The notes under the pieces: generated by a model
The model's database searches: none
What the model was told of the DNA's origin: nothing
Seen by the model: the letters and a program-made list of their open reading frames with translations, nothing else
Made by a program: the position numbers and the translations under genes
Shown here: in pieces, positions 26,098 to 36,197 of the stretch
Position numbering within the stretch: the first letter of the stretch is position 1
Layout of the letters: the number at the start of each line of letters is the position of its first letter
Assembly (NCBI RefSeq): GCF_900102965.1
Contig: NZ_FNGM01000005.1
Location: forward strand, 77,407 to 141,406
Reading direction: 5' to 3'
DNA: 64,000 nt
Source: Paenibacillus jilunlii
Lineage (GTDB): Bacteria; Bacillota; Bacilli; Paenibacillales; Paenibacillaceae

Positions 26098-27012
26098 ATG
26101 CGCATCCACAGCATGAGAAGCAACTCGATCCGAAAATTTCTTTATATTTCGCCCTTTATGGTTTTACTTGCTATCTTTGCGTACTATCCGCTCTACGGAT
26201 GGGTGTATGCCTTCTTCGACTATATGCCGCCGATTCCGCTGTCACAAGCACCATTTGTCGGTCTCAGATGGTTCCGTTCCCTGGTAGAAAACCAGGTGAA
26301 GGTCGACCAGCTGCTTCAGGTCATCAAAAACACGTTCGGCATGAGCGGGCTGAGTATCCTTTTCTCTTGGCTGCCCATGATTTTTGCGATCTTCCTGACA
26401 GAGATCAAAGCGGTGCGTTTCCGCAAATTTATCCAGACCGTAACCACCCTTCCAAACTTTATCAGTTGGGTACTCGTCTATTCCCTGGCATTTTCCATGT
26501 TCTCCAGTGAAGGTGTGGTCAACGGCTTTTTGAGCCAGATAGGGCTTATCGACTCTCCTGTACTCTTTCTTCAGAACTCGGACCATGTCTGGATTACGAT
26601 GTGGATATGGGCCACATGGAAAACATTGGGCTGGTCGGCTATTTTGTATATCGCGGCGATTATGAGCATCGATGAATCCCTATATGAAGCGGCTTATGTA
26701 GACGGTGCGACTAGAATGCAGGTCATCCGGCATGTGGTTTTGCCAAGCATGCTGCCGACTTATTTTGTGCTGCTGATGCTCCAGATTGCCAGCTTCCTGA
26801 ACAACGGGTTGGAGCAGTATTTTGTTTTCCAGAATGCCTTCAACAAAGACACCATACAGGTATTGGATTTATATGTATACAACCTCGCCATGGGCGGCGG
26901 GAGCTATTCCGTTTCCGTAGCGATCAGTATGCTGAAAAGCCTGATTAGTGTTGTGCTTCTCTTTTCCGTAAACGGGCTGTCTAAAATGTTAAGAGGAGAG
27001 GGCATCGTATGA
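26098..27012 (+). CDS. ABC importer permease, LplB type
   Basis: Membrane permease of the CUT1 class, 304 aa, about six helices; EAA loop YEAAYVDGATRMQVIRHVVL near residue 200. ATG follows AAGGGGAGTG. It overlaps the next permease by four bases (ATGA) and is the first gene of a three-gene importer. LplB/YtcP-type permeases in Paenibacillus commonly carry aldouronates or other hemicellulose fragments; here the substrate is not provable because its regulator is broken. Confidence 0.93.
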   Translation: MRIHSMRSNSIRKFLYISPFMVLLAIFAYYPLYGWVYAFFDYMPPIPLSQAPFVGLRWFRSLVENQVKVDQLLQVIKNTFGMSGLSILFSWLPMIFAIFLTEIKAVRFRKFIQTVTTLPNFISWVLVYSLAFSMFSSEGVVNGFLSQIGLIDSPVLFLQNSDHVWITMWIWATWKTLGWSAILYIAAIMSIDESLYEAAYVDGATRMQVIRHVVLPSMLPTYFVLLMLQIASFLNNGLEQYFVFQNAFNKDTIQVLDLYVYNLAMGGGSYSVSVAISMLKSLISVVLLFSVNGLSKMLRGEGIV

Positions 27013-27977
27013 GTGACAACCAGACAGGACTGGCGCCGAATGCCGCAAATAATAACCGCCGCTTCTCCAAAAAGATTAAAATGCAGGTCAGTACAACTGA
27101 CAAATTAATTTCTGTTGCGATTTATATCGTGTTTTCGCTCTTTGCATTTATCTGCGTATATCCGTTTTATTCGATTATTATCAATACGATCAGCGCCAAT
27201 GATCTCAGCGCCAAAGGCGAGATTGTGTTCTTGCCGAAGGGAATCCATTTTCAGAACTACATTGATGTGTTTAAAATACCGGGACTGTGGAATGCATTTG
27301 TCATTTCCTTGGGGAGAACGGTAATAGGCACCCTTTTGACGGTCGGGGCCTCTGCCTTTTTAGGCTTCATGTTTGCCCAGGAGGATATGTGGGGGAAAAA
27401 ATTCTGGTACCGGTTTACCATTATTACGATGTTTTTTAATGCCGGCATTATCCCCTGGTATCTGACCATGAGATCCCTGCACCTGACCAACAATTTCCTG
27501 GCATACATTCTGCCGTCTATCGTTGCTCCATTTTTCATCATTCTTGTAAAGACGTTTGTGGAATCCACGCCGAAGGAATTGCAGCAGGCGGCCAGCATTG
27601 ACGGCGCCGGAACGTTCACTATCTTTTACAAGGTGATCCTGCCCATCAGCAAACCGATATTGGCTACAGTCGCCATATTCTCGGCAGTGAACCAGTGGAA
27701 CTCCTTTCAGGATACGCTGCTGCTGGTTACGGACAGCAAATTGTACAGTTTGCAGTTTATTCTGTATAACTACATCAATCAGGCCAGTTCCTTGTCCACC
27801 ATGGTCAATCTGCAGAATGCCGGATCAACCGCCATTGCCAGTCTGTCCACCAAGCAGACTACCACATCCATTCGTATGACCGTTACCATCATCGTCGTCG
27901 CACCCATTTTGCTGGTTTATCCCATTTTCCAAAGATTCTTCGTAAAAGGAATTATAATCGGTGCAGTCAAAGGTTAA
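27009..27977 (+). CDS. ABC importer permease, YtcP/LplC type
   Basis: Second membrane permease, 322 aa, with a polar N-terminal tail of about 35 residues, six helices and the EAA loop QQAASIDGAGTFTIFYKVIL. Translationally coupled to the preceding gene through ATGA. It ends in IIIGAVKG, the usual C-terminus of this group, and is followed after 41 bp by the binding-protein gene. Confidence 0.93.
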   Translation: MSDNQTGLAPNAANNNRRFSKKIKMQVSTTDKLISVAIYIVFSLFAFICVYPFYSIIINTISANDLSAKGEIVFLPKGIHFQNYIDVFKIPGLWNAFVISLGRTVIGTLLTVGASAFLGFMFAQEDMWGKKFWYRFTIITMFFNAGIIPWYLTMRSLHLTNNFLAYILPSIVAPFFIILVKTFVESTPKELQQAASIDGAGTFTIFYKVILPISKPILATVAIFSAVNQWNSFQDTLLLVTDSKLYSLQFILYNYINQASSLSTMVNLQNAGSTAIASLSTKQTTTSIRMTVTIIVVAPILLVYPIFQRFFVKGIIIGAVKG

Positions 27978-28018
27978 TTTGCACTATTATGATACATTAC
28001 TCATTTGGGGGGCTGTAA

Positions 28019-29785
28019 ATGAATACACATCGTAAGCTGGCAAGAAAATCTTTGCTGCTCTTTGGCACCACGCTTCTTCTGGGAGCAACGGCACTCAGCG
28101 GATGCACCGGCAATTCCAACAATGCGGCAGGAACAGCAACTGAGTCAGCCGATCCGGGTGCAGGCATCGATCACAGCAAACCGCTGACCATTACCGTGTT
28201 CGACAACGCGGCAAATTACCAGGGAGAGCAGACCGGATGGTACGGAAAGCTGATTAAGGATAAGTTCAACATCACCTTAAACATTCTGTCTCCGCAGGTT
28301 GCCGGCGATCAGCTATACAAGACAAGGTCGGCATCGGGAGATTTAGGAGACCTTCTGATTATTGATAACAGCCAGTTAGAGGAATTAATTCCAGCGGGTA
28401 TGATTATGGATCTCACAGATAAGATCAAGAATACGGAGTACCTGTCCAAATATGTAGACAATCACTTTAAGCCGTTCAATGCCGCCTTCGAAAGCATCAA
28501 TCCGGACGGTAAAATTTATGCGCTGCCGACTTTTGTATCCGACACTTCCCCAACGACCTTCTCGGAAGAAATCCCGTATTCCAGTCCGATTATGCCTTGG
28601 GATTATTACAAGGGGATAGGCTCGCCCAAGCTGAACAATCTGAGTGATCTGATGAATGCCCTGAAGCAGATGCAGGAGAAATACCCCAAGACGCCGGACG
28701 GTAAACCCATTGTTCCGATCACCCTGTGGAAGGACTGGGACAATGGAAGTATGGAGAATGTCCGTTGGTTAAGCAACTGGTACGGCTATGAGCAGCCGGA
28801 CGGAACCTCGACCCTTCAGCTCAATGCCAAAGGGGATATCGTGCCGCTCGTTGACGACAACAGCATGTACAAAAAAATCCTTCAATTCTATTATGACGCC
28901 AATCAGATGGGACTGGTTGACCCTGACTCGCCATCCCAGGATTGGAATAAGGTCTCTGAGAAACTGACCAATAAACAGGTGCTTCTCTTATGGTATTCCT
29001 GGCAAAGAGGCTTCTACAACACCATTGAAAGAGGCACTAAAGGTGACGGCAATGTGGCCATTCCGATCGCTGATACCCACATTATCCAGAACAGCGATGC
29101 CTACTTCGGGAACGGAAGAGTATTTGCTATCGGTTCAAAAGCAAAAAATCCGGATAGAATTATCGAATTCATGGATTGGCTGGCCTCCCCGGAAGGTCTG
29201 CGCTACTACACCAACGGATTCGAAGGCTTTAATTATGAAAAGACAGCGGACGGCAAGTTCAAGCTGACTGAAGTGGGTCAAACCGCTTTCCAAAAGAATA
29301 CCCCCGTTCCTGATGAGTACGGAGGCGGAGGATATCAAGACGGGCAGAGCAAGCTCAACACGATGATTATGAGCGATTTTGTAGTTGACCCGGAAACGAA
29401 TGAATTCTACAACAACAATTACTGGAGCTCAACCATAGAGGCAAACAAGACAACCCTGACTACAGAATGGCAGAAGGCTTATAATGCAGCCACCCCGACT
29501 GAGTATTATCAGAAAAACAATATGATTGATATCGTGCCCAATATCAATACCAGTCTCGGGTCGGATTCATCGGACATTAAGAATAAACGAAGCCAGATCT
29601 CGGATTATGTAAAAAACATCTCCTGGAAAATGATATTCGCCAAAGATCAAGCAGAATTCGATCAGCTCTGGACCAGGCTGAAGAGCGATGTGGTTGGTCT
29701 TGGTTGGAATGATGTCCTTGCCGTGGATACGGAAAGAGCACAAAAAATCGTTAAGCTGCGTGCGGATGCAGTCGCTAATAAATAA
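28019..29785 (+). CDS. Extracellular oligosaccharide-binding lipoprotein, LplA type
   Basis: Large binding lipoprotein, 588 aa, of the LplA group. Signal peptide with lipobox LSGC (Cys about residue 29), then a Ser/Asn/Ala tether. The mature part begins KPLTITVFDNAANYQGEQTG. ATG follows TTGGGGGG. It closes the permease-permease-binding protein operon, an order that differs from the SBP-first order at 45805-47472. A hairpin (29828-29877) follows. Confidence 0.93.
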   Translation: MNTHRKLARKSLLLFGTTLLLGATALSGCTGNSNNAAGTATESADPGAGIDHSKPLTITVFDNAANYQGEQTGWYGKLIKDKFNITLNILSPQVAGDQLYKTRSASGDLGDLLIIDNSQLEELIPAGMIMDLTDKIKNTEYLSKYVDNHFKPFNAAFESINPDGKIYALPTFVSDTSPTTFSEEIPYSSPIMPWDYYKGIGSPKLNNLSDLMNALKQMQEKYPKTPDGKPIVPITLWKDWDNGSMENVRWLSNWYGYEQPDGTSTLQLNAKGDIVPLVDDNSMYKKILQFYYDANQMGLVDPDSPSQDWNKVSEKLTNKQVLLLWYSWQRGFYNTIERGTKGDGNVAIPIADTHIIQNSDAYFGNGRVFAIGSKAKNPDRIIEFMDWLASPEGLRYYTNGFEGFNYEKTADGKFKLTEVGQTAFQKNTPVPDEYGGGGYQDGQSKLNTMIMSDFVVDPETNEFYNNNYWSSTIEANKTTLTTEWQKAYNAATPTEYYQKNNMIDIVPNINTSLGSDSSDIKNKRSQISDYVKNISWKMIFAKDQAEFDQLWTRLKSDVVGLGWNDVLAVDTERAQKIVKLRADAVANK

Positions 29786-29827
29786 ATCATTGTTACACCA
29801 AGCGCTTGCGCATATCCTGACCTAATC

Positions 29828-29877
29828 AAAGGGACGCTCCCAACAGCCATATCAGGTCTGTCGGGAATGTCCCCTTT
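29828..29877 (+). terminator. Hairpin after the LplA-type gene
   Basis: AAAGGGACGCTCCCAACAG pairs with CTGTCGGGAATGTCCCCTTT with a few mismatches. It lies between convergent genes and may stop transcription from both sides, though the T-run is weak. Confidence 0.6.
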
Positions 29878-29922
29878 GGGTCTTATAAGGCTGCAAGCAG
29901 CGGGTAGCCTGTAAGCAGCCAG

Positions 29923-30723
<801 letters not shown>

Positions 30724-30745
30724 TCATTCCTCTCTTGGCAATGAA

Positions 30746-30780
30746 GGAACCCCCGGCCTGAGTGAATGGTCAAGGGTTCC
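30746..30780 (-). terminator. Hairpin between the frameshifted GH43 and the esterase
   Basis: On the minus strand GGAACCC pairs with GGGTTCC and is followed by TTCATT. Weak terminator or attenuator. Confidence 0.45.
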
Positions 30781-30841
30781 AACTGTTATTTTGGTGGCTT
30801 CGATTTGAAGGCTATAGCAGCCAAAGAAGAGTTCCCTCTGC

Positions 30842-31827
30842 TTAATTGGACGGATAGGGATTGATCGGTTGAATGGTGCCGTCCGGGTTATACTTCAGCT
30901 CTGTATATTTGACGCACCGCTTATGGTTAACACCGTCAGACAACGAGCAGTCATGATAGAACAGATACCATTTCTCTTCAAACTGTACAATGGAGTGATG
31001 CGTGGTCCAGCCGATCACGGGTGACAGAATTTCTCCCTTGAAGGTGAACGGGCCCATAGGCTGCTCACTGACGGCATATACCAGCGATGCTTTGTGCCTG
31101 TTGAGTAAGAAAGATAGTACAGCCCGTTATATTTATGGACCCATGGCCCTTCGAAATACCTCCGGTCCTCGTCGCCGGCAAGAATAGGGGTTCCTTCTAT
31201 GTCTACAATGGAAATTTCCTGCGGCTGCTCCGCAAATGAGAGCATATCTTCACTCAGCACCGCCACACGCGGCCCGATCGCGGGCTTATCCAAGGCAGGC
31301 CCTTCTTGTCCGGGATTGAATTCTCCGCTCTGCCATTTCTCCAACTGCCCTCCCCAAAGCCCGCCAAAATACATATAGGCCCGGTTGCCTTCATCGACAA
31401 AGACAGCAGGGTCTATGCTGTAGCTCCCCGGAATATAATCGGGCTGTGCCTGAAACGGACCTGCCGGAGAAGGAGAAGTCGCCACGCCAATACGGAAAAT
31501 GCCTTCCTTGTCACGGGCCGGAAAAAATAAATAATAGGTATTATTCTTGAAAGCCGCATCCGGCGCCCACAATTGCTGCGAGGCCCAGGGAACGTCTCTC
31601 AAATGAAGCGCCTCCCCATGATCCACCACCGGTGAAGCCAGATTCTCCATCGATAAAATATGATAGTCTTCCATAGCATATTGATCCCCGTTGTCATTGC
31701 TCGGTCCGTCATGATCCAGATCGTGGGAAGGATAGATATAAATTTTGCCTTCAAACACATGTGCAGACGGGTCTGCGGTATAGATATGGGTGACGAGCGG
31801 TTGATTGGGCTTTGGAATTGAGTTCAT
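30842..31827 (-). pseudogene. GH43 glycosidase gene with a single-base frameshift
   Basis: Two overlapping frames together encode an otherwise complete GH43 protein of about 328 aa. The first frame (31827 to about 31083) carries the base Asp (YTADPSAH), the modulator Asp (SIDPAVFVDE) and acid Glu (YFEGPWVHK). At about 31079-31085 one base is missing: adding one T to the minus strand near CATCGCTGG restores the run KHRLVYAVSEQPMGPF and joins the second frame, which continues to 30842 (TTHHSIVQF, WYLFYHD). Without correction the product loses its last blade and ends in an unrelated tail. It may be a real mutation or a sequencing error. ATG follows AGGAGCTG; family resemblance is to beta-xylosidase-type subfamily 1. 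Confidence 0.85.
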
Positions 31828-31870
31828 GCTGCAGCTCCTTTTTGTTATCGATATTCATCTATCCCGCGGT

Positions 31871-33685
31871 TTAGCCTACGGTTACTTCTATGGATACATT
31901 CTTCAGCTCCTGGTTCAAATCTTTATCCTCTGTCAGATCCAGGACCGGAGCACCGTCAATGTCAAAATGCACGCGGCGCAGGCCGGAGCTTCTCGGTCCG
32001 TCAATTCCCGGTCTTGCGTGGTAGGTGTTCCATATGACTCCATCCTCGTCTGTCACATAGGAATTATGGCCCGGCCCATATTCCCCCGGCACGCTTCTGG
32101 AGGTCAGCAGCGGATAATTCCCTTTGGTCCAACTGCGGATATCCAGCAAATCCGCGTCCTTGCCGGCTGTTAAGAGACCTACAACATAGGTTGCATCCAC
32201 CGCTGCGCTGGCAAAGGTCAAAAATAATTTATCAGCAGTATAAAGGGCGAATGGCCCTTCATCCACAAAGGTATGATTATTGGCCCAGCCATAATCGGGT
32301 TTGGTCAGAAGCACCGGATCACTGGTCAGCTTCCACGGCTCCTGCGGGTCGATTGTGGCGATATAAATCCAGGCTCCAAGATCGGCAGGCACGAACTGGC
32401 GCTCTGACCAGGCGGCGTAATGCTTACCGTTCCATTGAATTACGGTCATATCGAGGGAAATGGTCTTCCCGGCTTCGCACAAATACGTGCCGTCTTTCTT
32501 CACCACACGCCGGGGCATCGACCAATCGGCAGCGCACATCGGATTACCGCCCCCCTGCAGCTTCATGACATGCGACTCTTCATACAGAAATTCCCCCGGT
32601 GTTGCCGCATGAAAGATATACAGCTCATCCTCAATGATATGAAATTCCGGCGCCCACAGCAGCCCGCCGATCTGCTCATAGGTATTAGAATCCAGAATCA
32701 ATGCTTCTCCGGCATTTACCAGACCGGGGATGGTGTCGGCTTCCCGCATATATAATGTGTGATTTTGGTCCGCATCGTTGGTGGCAATGAAATAATACTT
32801 CCCTTTCCATTTCGCAATGCAAGGGTCGGCACGGTCGGACGCAACCGGAAACGGGTAATGTTCCTGATGGACTTCACCAGAAATTCTGTAGGTTCCCGCC
32901 TTGTCCCAATCGATTTCGTCCGTATTCCAATGGACCCTTTTCAGCGCTTTGGTGCCATCACTGTACAGCGCCGTGGCCCGGATGGCCTTCACATCCTCTT
33001 CTGAAGCTGCTGTTACGCGGTCGGGGACTTCAATCGCAATGTTGGCCGGAACTGTTAGCTTGCAGTAGAGCCTGCGGGCTATTTCCTTGGGTACCGGGAT
33101 GTAGTTACGCGGCAGAATCCCCTCGATATCGGCAAGCACAGGCTCCAATGTAAAAGGCTGGGCCGCTTCCGGTGCCGAAATATCCTTCAAGCTCATAATA
33201 TCGGCAATAAAATTCTGATAACCGTTCCCCAGCTCATCGATCCAGCGGATCAGGTAGCCTCTCCGGCCGGTATCGTACCCGCAGGAGACATCGCTTACAA
33301 TAGTATCTGCCTTAAGCTCCAGCAATCCAACTTCGCTATACTGCAGCAAATCACCGGAAGAGAACAGCAGCACCTTTCCCTTGCTCTCTGCATCGGCTTC
33401 GCCTTCTGCCTCTGTACGAACGGCGATCACTCCGAAATTCCCCTCGCAGGTGCGGAAAAGATACGGATTCTTCAAGCTCTTGGCGCGGAGTGTACCATCC
33501 TCATTCTCTGTCGCCCTGGCGAATAAAACCCCTGAATTATGGTTCAATTCCTGAAATAGAAGCCCGTCATTGCTGTAAGCCAAATGCATACTGTGCGCCA
33601 GCTTCGGAGCATATACCATGTCCTCCTGCGGTAACCGGGTATAACAAAGGATATAATTCCGATCTTCGTTCTTTTGTGGTATCAT
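31871..33685 (-). CDS. Two-module GH43-like enzyme with internal Ig-like domain
   Basis: 604 aa, no signal peptide. Residues 1 to about 190 resemble part of a beta-propeller (HSMHLAYSNDGLLFQELN). About 195-275 form a bacterial Ig-like domain (KAIRATALYSDGTKALKRVH), and about 280-600 are a GH43 catalytic domain with base Asp in DRADPCIAKW, modulator Asp in SLDMTVIQW and acid Glu in VDEGPFALY. It is a clear paralogue of 60966-62807, with the same module order. Probably an arabinofuranosidase or xylosidase; specificity is not readable. ATG follows GGAAGGTCA. It is divergent from AraC gene 33868, and the frameshifted GH43 lies 43 bp downstream. Confidence 0.88.
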   Translation of the reverse strand: MIPQKNEDRNYILCYTRLPQEDMVYAPKLAHSMHLAYSNDGLLFQELNHNSGVLFARATENEDGTLRAKSLKNPYLFRTCEGNFGVIAVRTEAEGEADAESKGKVLLFSSGDLLQYSEVGLLELKADTIVSDVSCGYDTGRRGYLIRWIDELGNGYQNFIADIMSLKDISAPEAAQPFTLEPVLADIEGILPRNYIPVPKEIARRLYCKLTVPANIAIEVPDRVTAASEEDVKAIRATALYSDGTKALKRVHWNTDEIDWDKAGTYRISGEVHQEHYPFPVASDRADPCIAKWKGKYYFIATNDADQNHTLYMREADTIPGLVNAGEALILDSNTYEQIGGLLWAPEFHIIEDELYIFHAATPGEFLYEESHVMKLQGGGNPMCAADWSMPRRVVKKDGTYLCEAGKTISLDMTVIQWNGKHYAAWSERQFVPADLGAWIYIATIDPQEPWKLTSDPVLLTKPDYGWANNHTFVDEGPFALYTADKLFLTFASAAVDATYVVGLLTAGKDADLLDIRSWTKGNYPLLTSRSVPGEYGPGHNSYVTDEDGVIWNTYHARPGIDGPRSSGLRRVHFDIDGAPVLDLTEDKDLNQELKNVSIEVTVG

Positions 33686-33867
33686 GAAACCAATGACCTT
33701 CCTTCATATTGATAATTTCTAATAACCAGAACCCCGTATTTCAGGAATCAGATTCAGAAATCTCCCCAAATGACCTTATTTGACACATAAATTATAGAAA
33801 AATACTGAATTCCAAACAATGATATATCCTGTTCAATAATTGATGTATCCGAAGAAAGGGGAAGCTA

Positions 33868-34629
33868 ATGCCCAAGATCCGCTACGTAGAATTTGACGCT
33901 GCTCATCCTGACGATTTTGTGTACTCTATACCCGATGGCCTGGATGCCTGGCTTCTGGTGCTCACACAGACCGCAGCGCTGTTTGAGGTTGCCGGAGAAT
34001 TGAAGGAGTTTCCGGCACATTCCGCTGTTCTATATCCGCCTAACCATGCCATCCATTACCGTGCCTGCTCCACACAGTACGTTAACGACTGGGTCCGTTT
34101 TGATGCGGACGAGTCCTATATTACGGAGTCGGCCTTGCCTGTTGGTGTTCCATTTTCCCTGCCGGACCCCGGTTACTGCCATCAGTTGTTTCAACTGCTG
34201 ACATTGGAGAACACTTTTCACAATGACTACCGGGAGCTTTCCATTGACTACTTGTTTAGAATCTTGTTTAATAAGCTTCACGAAGCGTCCCAAGACAAGT
34301 TGAGTCCGCAATACTATAAACTTCTGGAATTGCGCAAGGCTCTGTACAATAACCCGGGCCATCCTTGGACCGTTTCATCGATGGCAGAATATCTGCACAT
34401 AAGTGCAGGCTATCTGCAGACGATATATAAATCAACCTTCGGTATTTCCTGCATGGAGGATGTCATTCATTGCCGGATTCGGCTGGCCAAAGAAAAGCTT
34501 GTCTTTGGCCCCCACAAAATTGCCGAGATTGCAGCGCTCTGCGGTTATGCAAATGTGGAGCATTTCTGCAGGCAGTTCCGGCAGCTTACCGGCTGCTCCC
34601 CCCGGGCCTACCGGGATAAGCATGCCTAG
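33868..34629 (+). CDS. AraC-family regulator
   Basis: One-component regulator, 253 aa. The N-terminal cupin is short and unusual in sequence (HSAVLYPPNHAIHYRACS), and the C-terminal double helix-turn-helix is typical (SSMAEYLHISAGYLQTIYKS; IAEIAALCGYANVEHFCRQF). ATG follows GAAAGGGGAAG. It is divergent from the two-module GH43 (33685) and convergent with the GH10/GH43 operon; the former is the more likely target. Confidence 0.9.
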   Translation: MPKIRYVEFDAAHPDDFVYSIPDGLDAWLLVLTQTAALFEVAGELKEFPAHSAVLYPPNHAIHYRACSTQYVNDWVRFDADESYITESALPVGVPFSLPDPGYCHQLFQLLTLENTFHNDYRELSIDYLFRILFNKLHEASQDKLSPQYYKLLELRKALYNNPGHPWTVSSMAEYLHISAGYLQTIYKSTFGISCMEDVIHCRIRLAKEKLVFGPHKIAEIAALCGYANVEHFCRQFRQLTGCSPRAYRDKHA

Positions 34630-34655
34630 ATAATAAAGAGACTGGACGGACAGGC

Positions 34656-36170
34656 CTAATTCTGCCTAATATAATGGAAATAATCGAAATCGGCATAACC
34701 GCCGGACGGTTGGGTCGCATAACTGAACAGGCCAATCCGGTACCCCATAAAATGATCCAGCGTATATCTCATGTGCAGCGTCCGGCCAATCGGCTTCCAG
34801 CCGGTTCCGTCCTCCGAATAGAAGAAACTGGCCTGATCCAGGCTATCCTCATAATTGAAATCTATTCGAAGATACACCCGGTCGCCGGTGAACGCTACAC
34901 TTTCCACTATCTCCTCGCGGCCGTCCCCGCCGTTGACACACATGTCTACGCTGAACCGGCCCTCTTCCCCGGCCGCTATCCCGACAGTGCCAAACCCGTT
35001 TTGCAGGGCTGCCATACCAGCACGGTCGCCGGGCTGCATACCGGAGAGGTCCAACACCGTCTCCGCGCTGCAGGCGGGACCTTCCGTACGCTGTGTCAGC
35101 GTATTGCGCGCCCGCAGGATGCTGTCCGCTGCCTGACCGGTGCGCAGCCGCAGATGGCCCGGCCGCTCAGTGACCGACCATAACCCGTTGTCGGGATTAT
35201 GGTTCCACTGCCAGTTCAGCGCCAGCCGGTTGCTCTCATAGTCGAACTCATCGCTGATGACAAGCGGCTTCGGCTCCGCAGCAGGAAGCTTCGTCGCAAA
35301 AGCTTGAGGCGCTTTGCCGTTCTCCCCGATGACCGGCCAGCCGTTCTCCCAGCTCACAGGAAGCACGCAGGGAATCCGCCCGACAGCATCATGATCCTGG
35401 AACAGCACCGCGTACCAATCGCCACCGGGTGTATCGACAATGCCGCCTTGCGCCACGCCGTTATTATGGTAGCCCAGATCATCGTCGAGAATAATTTTCT
35501 GTTCATAGGGACCCAGAAGCCCGCGCGAACGGTAGCATAACTGGCGTCTGCGCTGATTGCCGGTTCTTGGCCATTCAATAAAGAATAAATAGTAATATCC
35601 GTTCAGCTTGTACGCATGACAGCCTTCGATCCGCAGCATAATGTCTTCCCGTTCTCCCTCAAGCAGCAGTTGAGCGGTTCCACCGGGCTTCACCGCCGTC
35701 AGATCCTCCGTCAGCTCCTTAATCCGGATATCACCATTGCCGTAGATCACATAGCTGCGGCCATCATCATCCAGCAGCAGGCCAGGGTCATGGTGAAGCC
35801 CCGGGATCACCGAACGCTCCCATGTTCCTTGCTCAATATCCTCTGTCCGGTAAATATAGAACTGGTCCATGTCATTGGATGAGAAACAAACGTAGTACAC
35901 CCCGTCCTTGTAACGCAGGGATGCCGCCCAGGAGCCTTTGCCATAAATTCCTTTTCCGTCCAGCAGCCGGTGGGCATCGTTATCCTCCAAGATATCATAG
36001 ACATAATTTACAATTTCCCAATCTTTCAAGTTAACCGATTTCATAATCGGACAGCCCGGCATGGAATGCATACTGGTGCTGACCATATAGAAGACAGGTC
36101 CTACCCGGATTACGTCAACATCCGGAACATCTGCCCACATGATAGGATTGGTTATGGTGGCGGTGTTCAC
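34656..36170 (-). CDS. Intracellular GH43 glycosidase (subfamily 12-like)
   Basis: 504 aa, GTG start at 36170 behind AAGGGGGTAATG. The propeller is at about residues 8-300 with base Asp in WADVPDVDVIRV, modulator Asp in HHDPGLLLDDD and acid Glu in RIEGCHAYK; a C-terminal concanavalin-like sandwich of about 190 residues follows (DFDYFHY near the end). No signal peptide. It is the last gene of the GH10-GH43-GH43 operon with 27 bp to the upstream gene. Likely an arabinofuranosidase or xylosidase acting on oligosaccharides. Confidence 0.9.
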   Translation of the reverse strand: MNTATITNPIMWADVPDVDVIRVGPVFYMVSTSMHSMPGCPIMKSVNLKDWEIVNYVYDILEDNDAHRLLDGKGIYGKGSWAASLRYKDGVYYVCFSSNDMDQFYIYRTEDIEQGTWERSVIPGLHHDPGLLLDDDGRSYVIYGNGDIRIKELTEDLTAVKPGGTAQLLLEGEREDIMLRIEGCHAYKLNGYYYLFFIEWPRTGNQRRRQLCYRSRGLLGPYEQKIILDDDLGYHNNGVAQGGIVDTPGGDWYAVLFQDHDAVGRIPCVLPVSWENGWPVIGENGKAPQAFATKLPAAEPKPLVISDEFDYESNRLALNWQWNHNPDNGLWSVTERPGHLRLRTGQAADSILRARNTLTQRTEGPACSAETVLDLSGMQPGDRAGMAALQNGFGTVGIAAGEEGRFSVDMCVNGGDGREEIVESVAFTGDRVYLRIDFNYEDSLDQASFFYSEDGTGWKPIGRTLHMRYTLDHFMGYRIGLFSYATQPSGGYADFDYFHYIRQN

Positions 36171-36197
36171 TGCATTACCCCCTTAGGATGGATTCCA

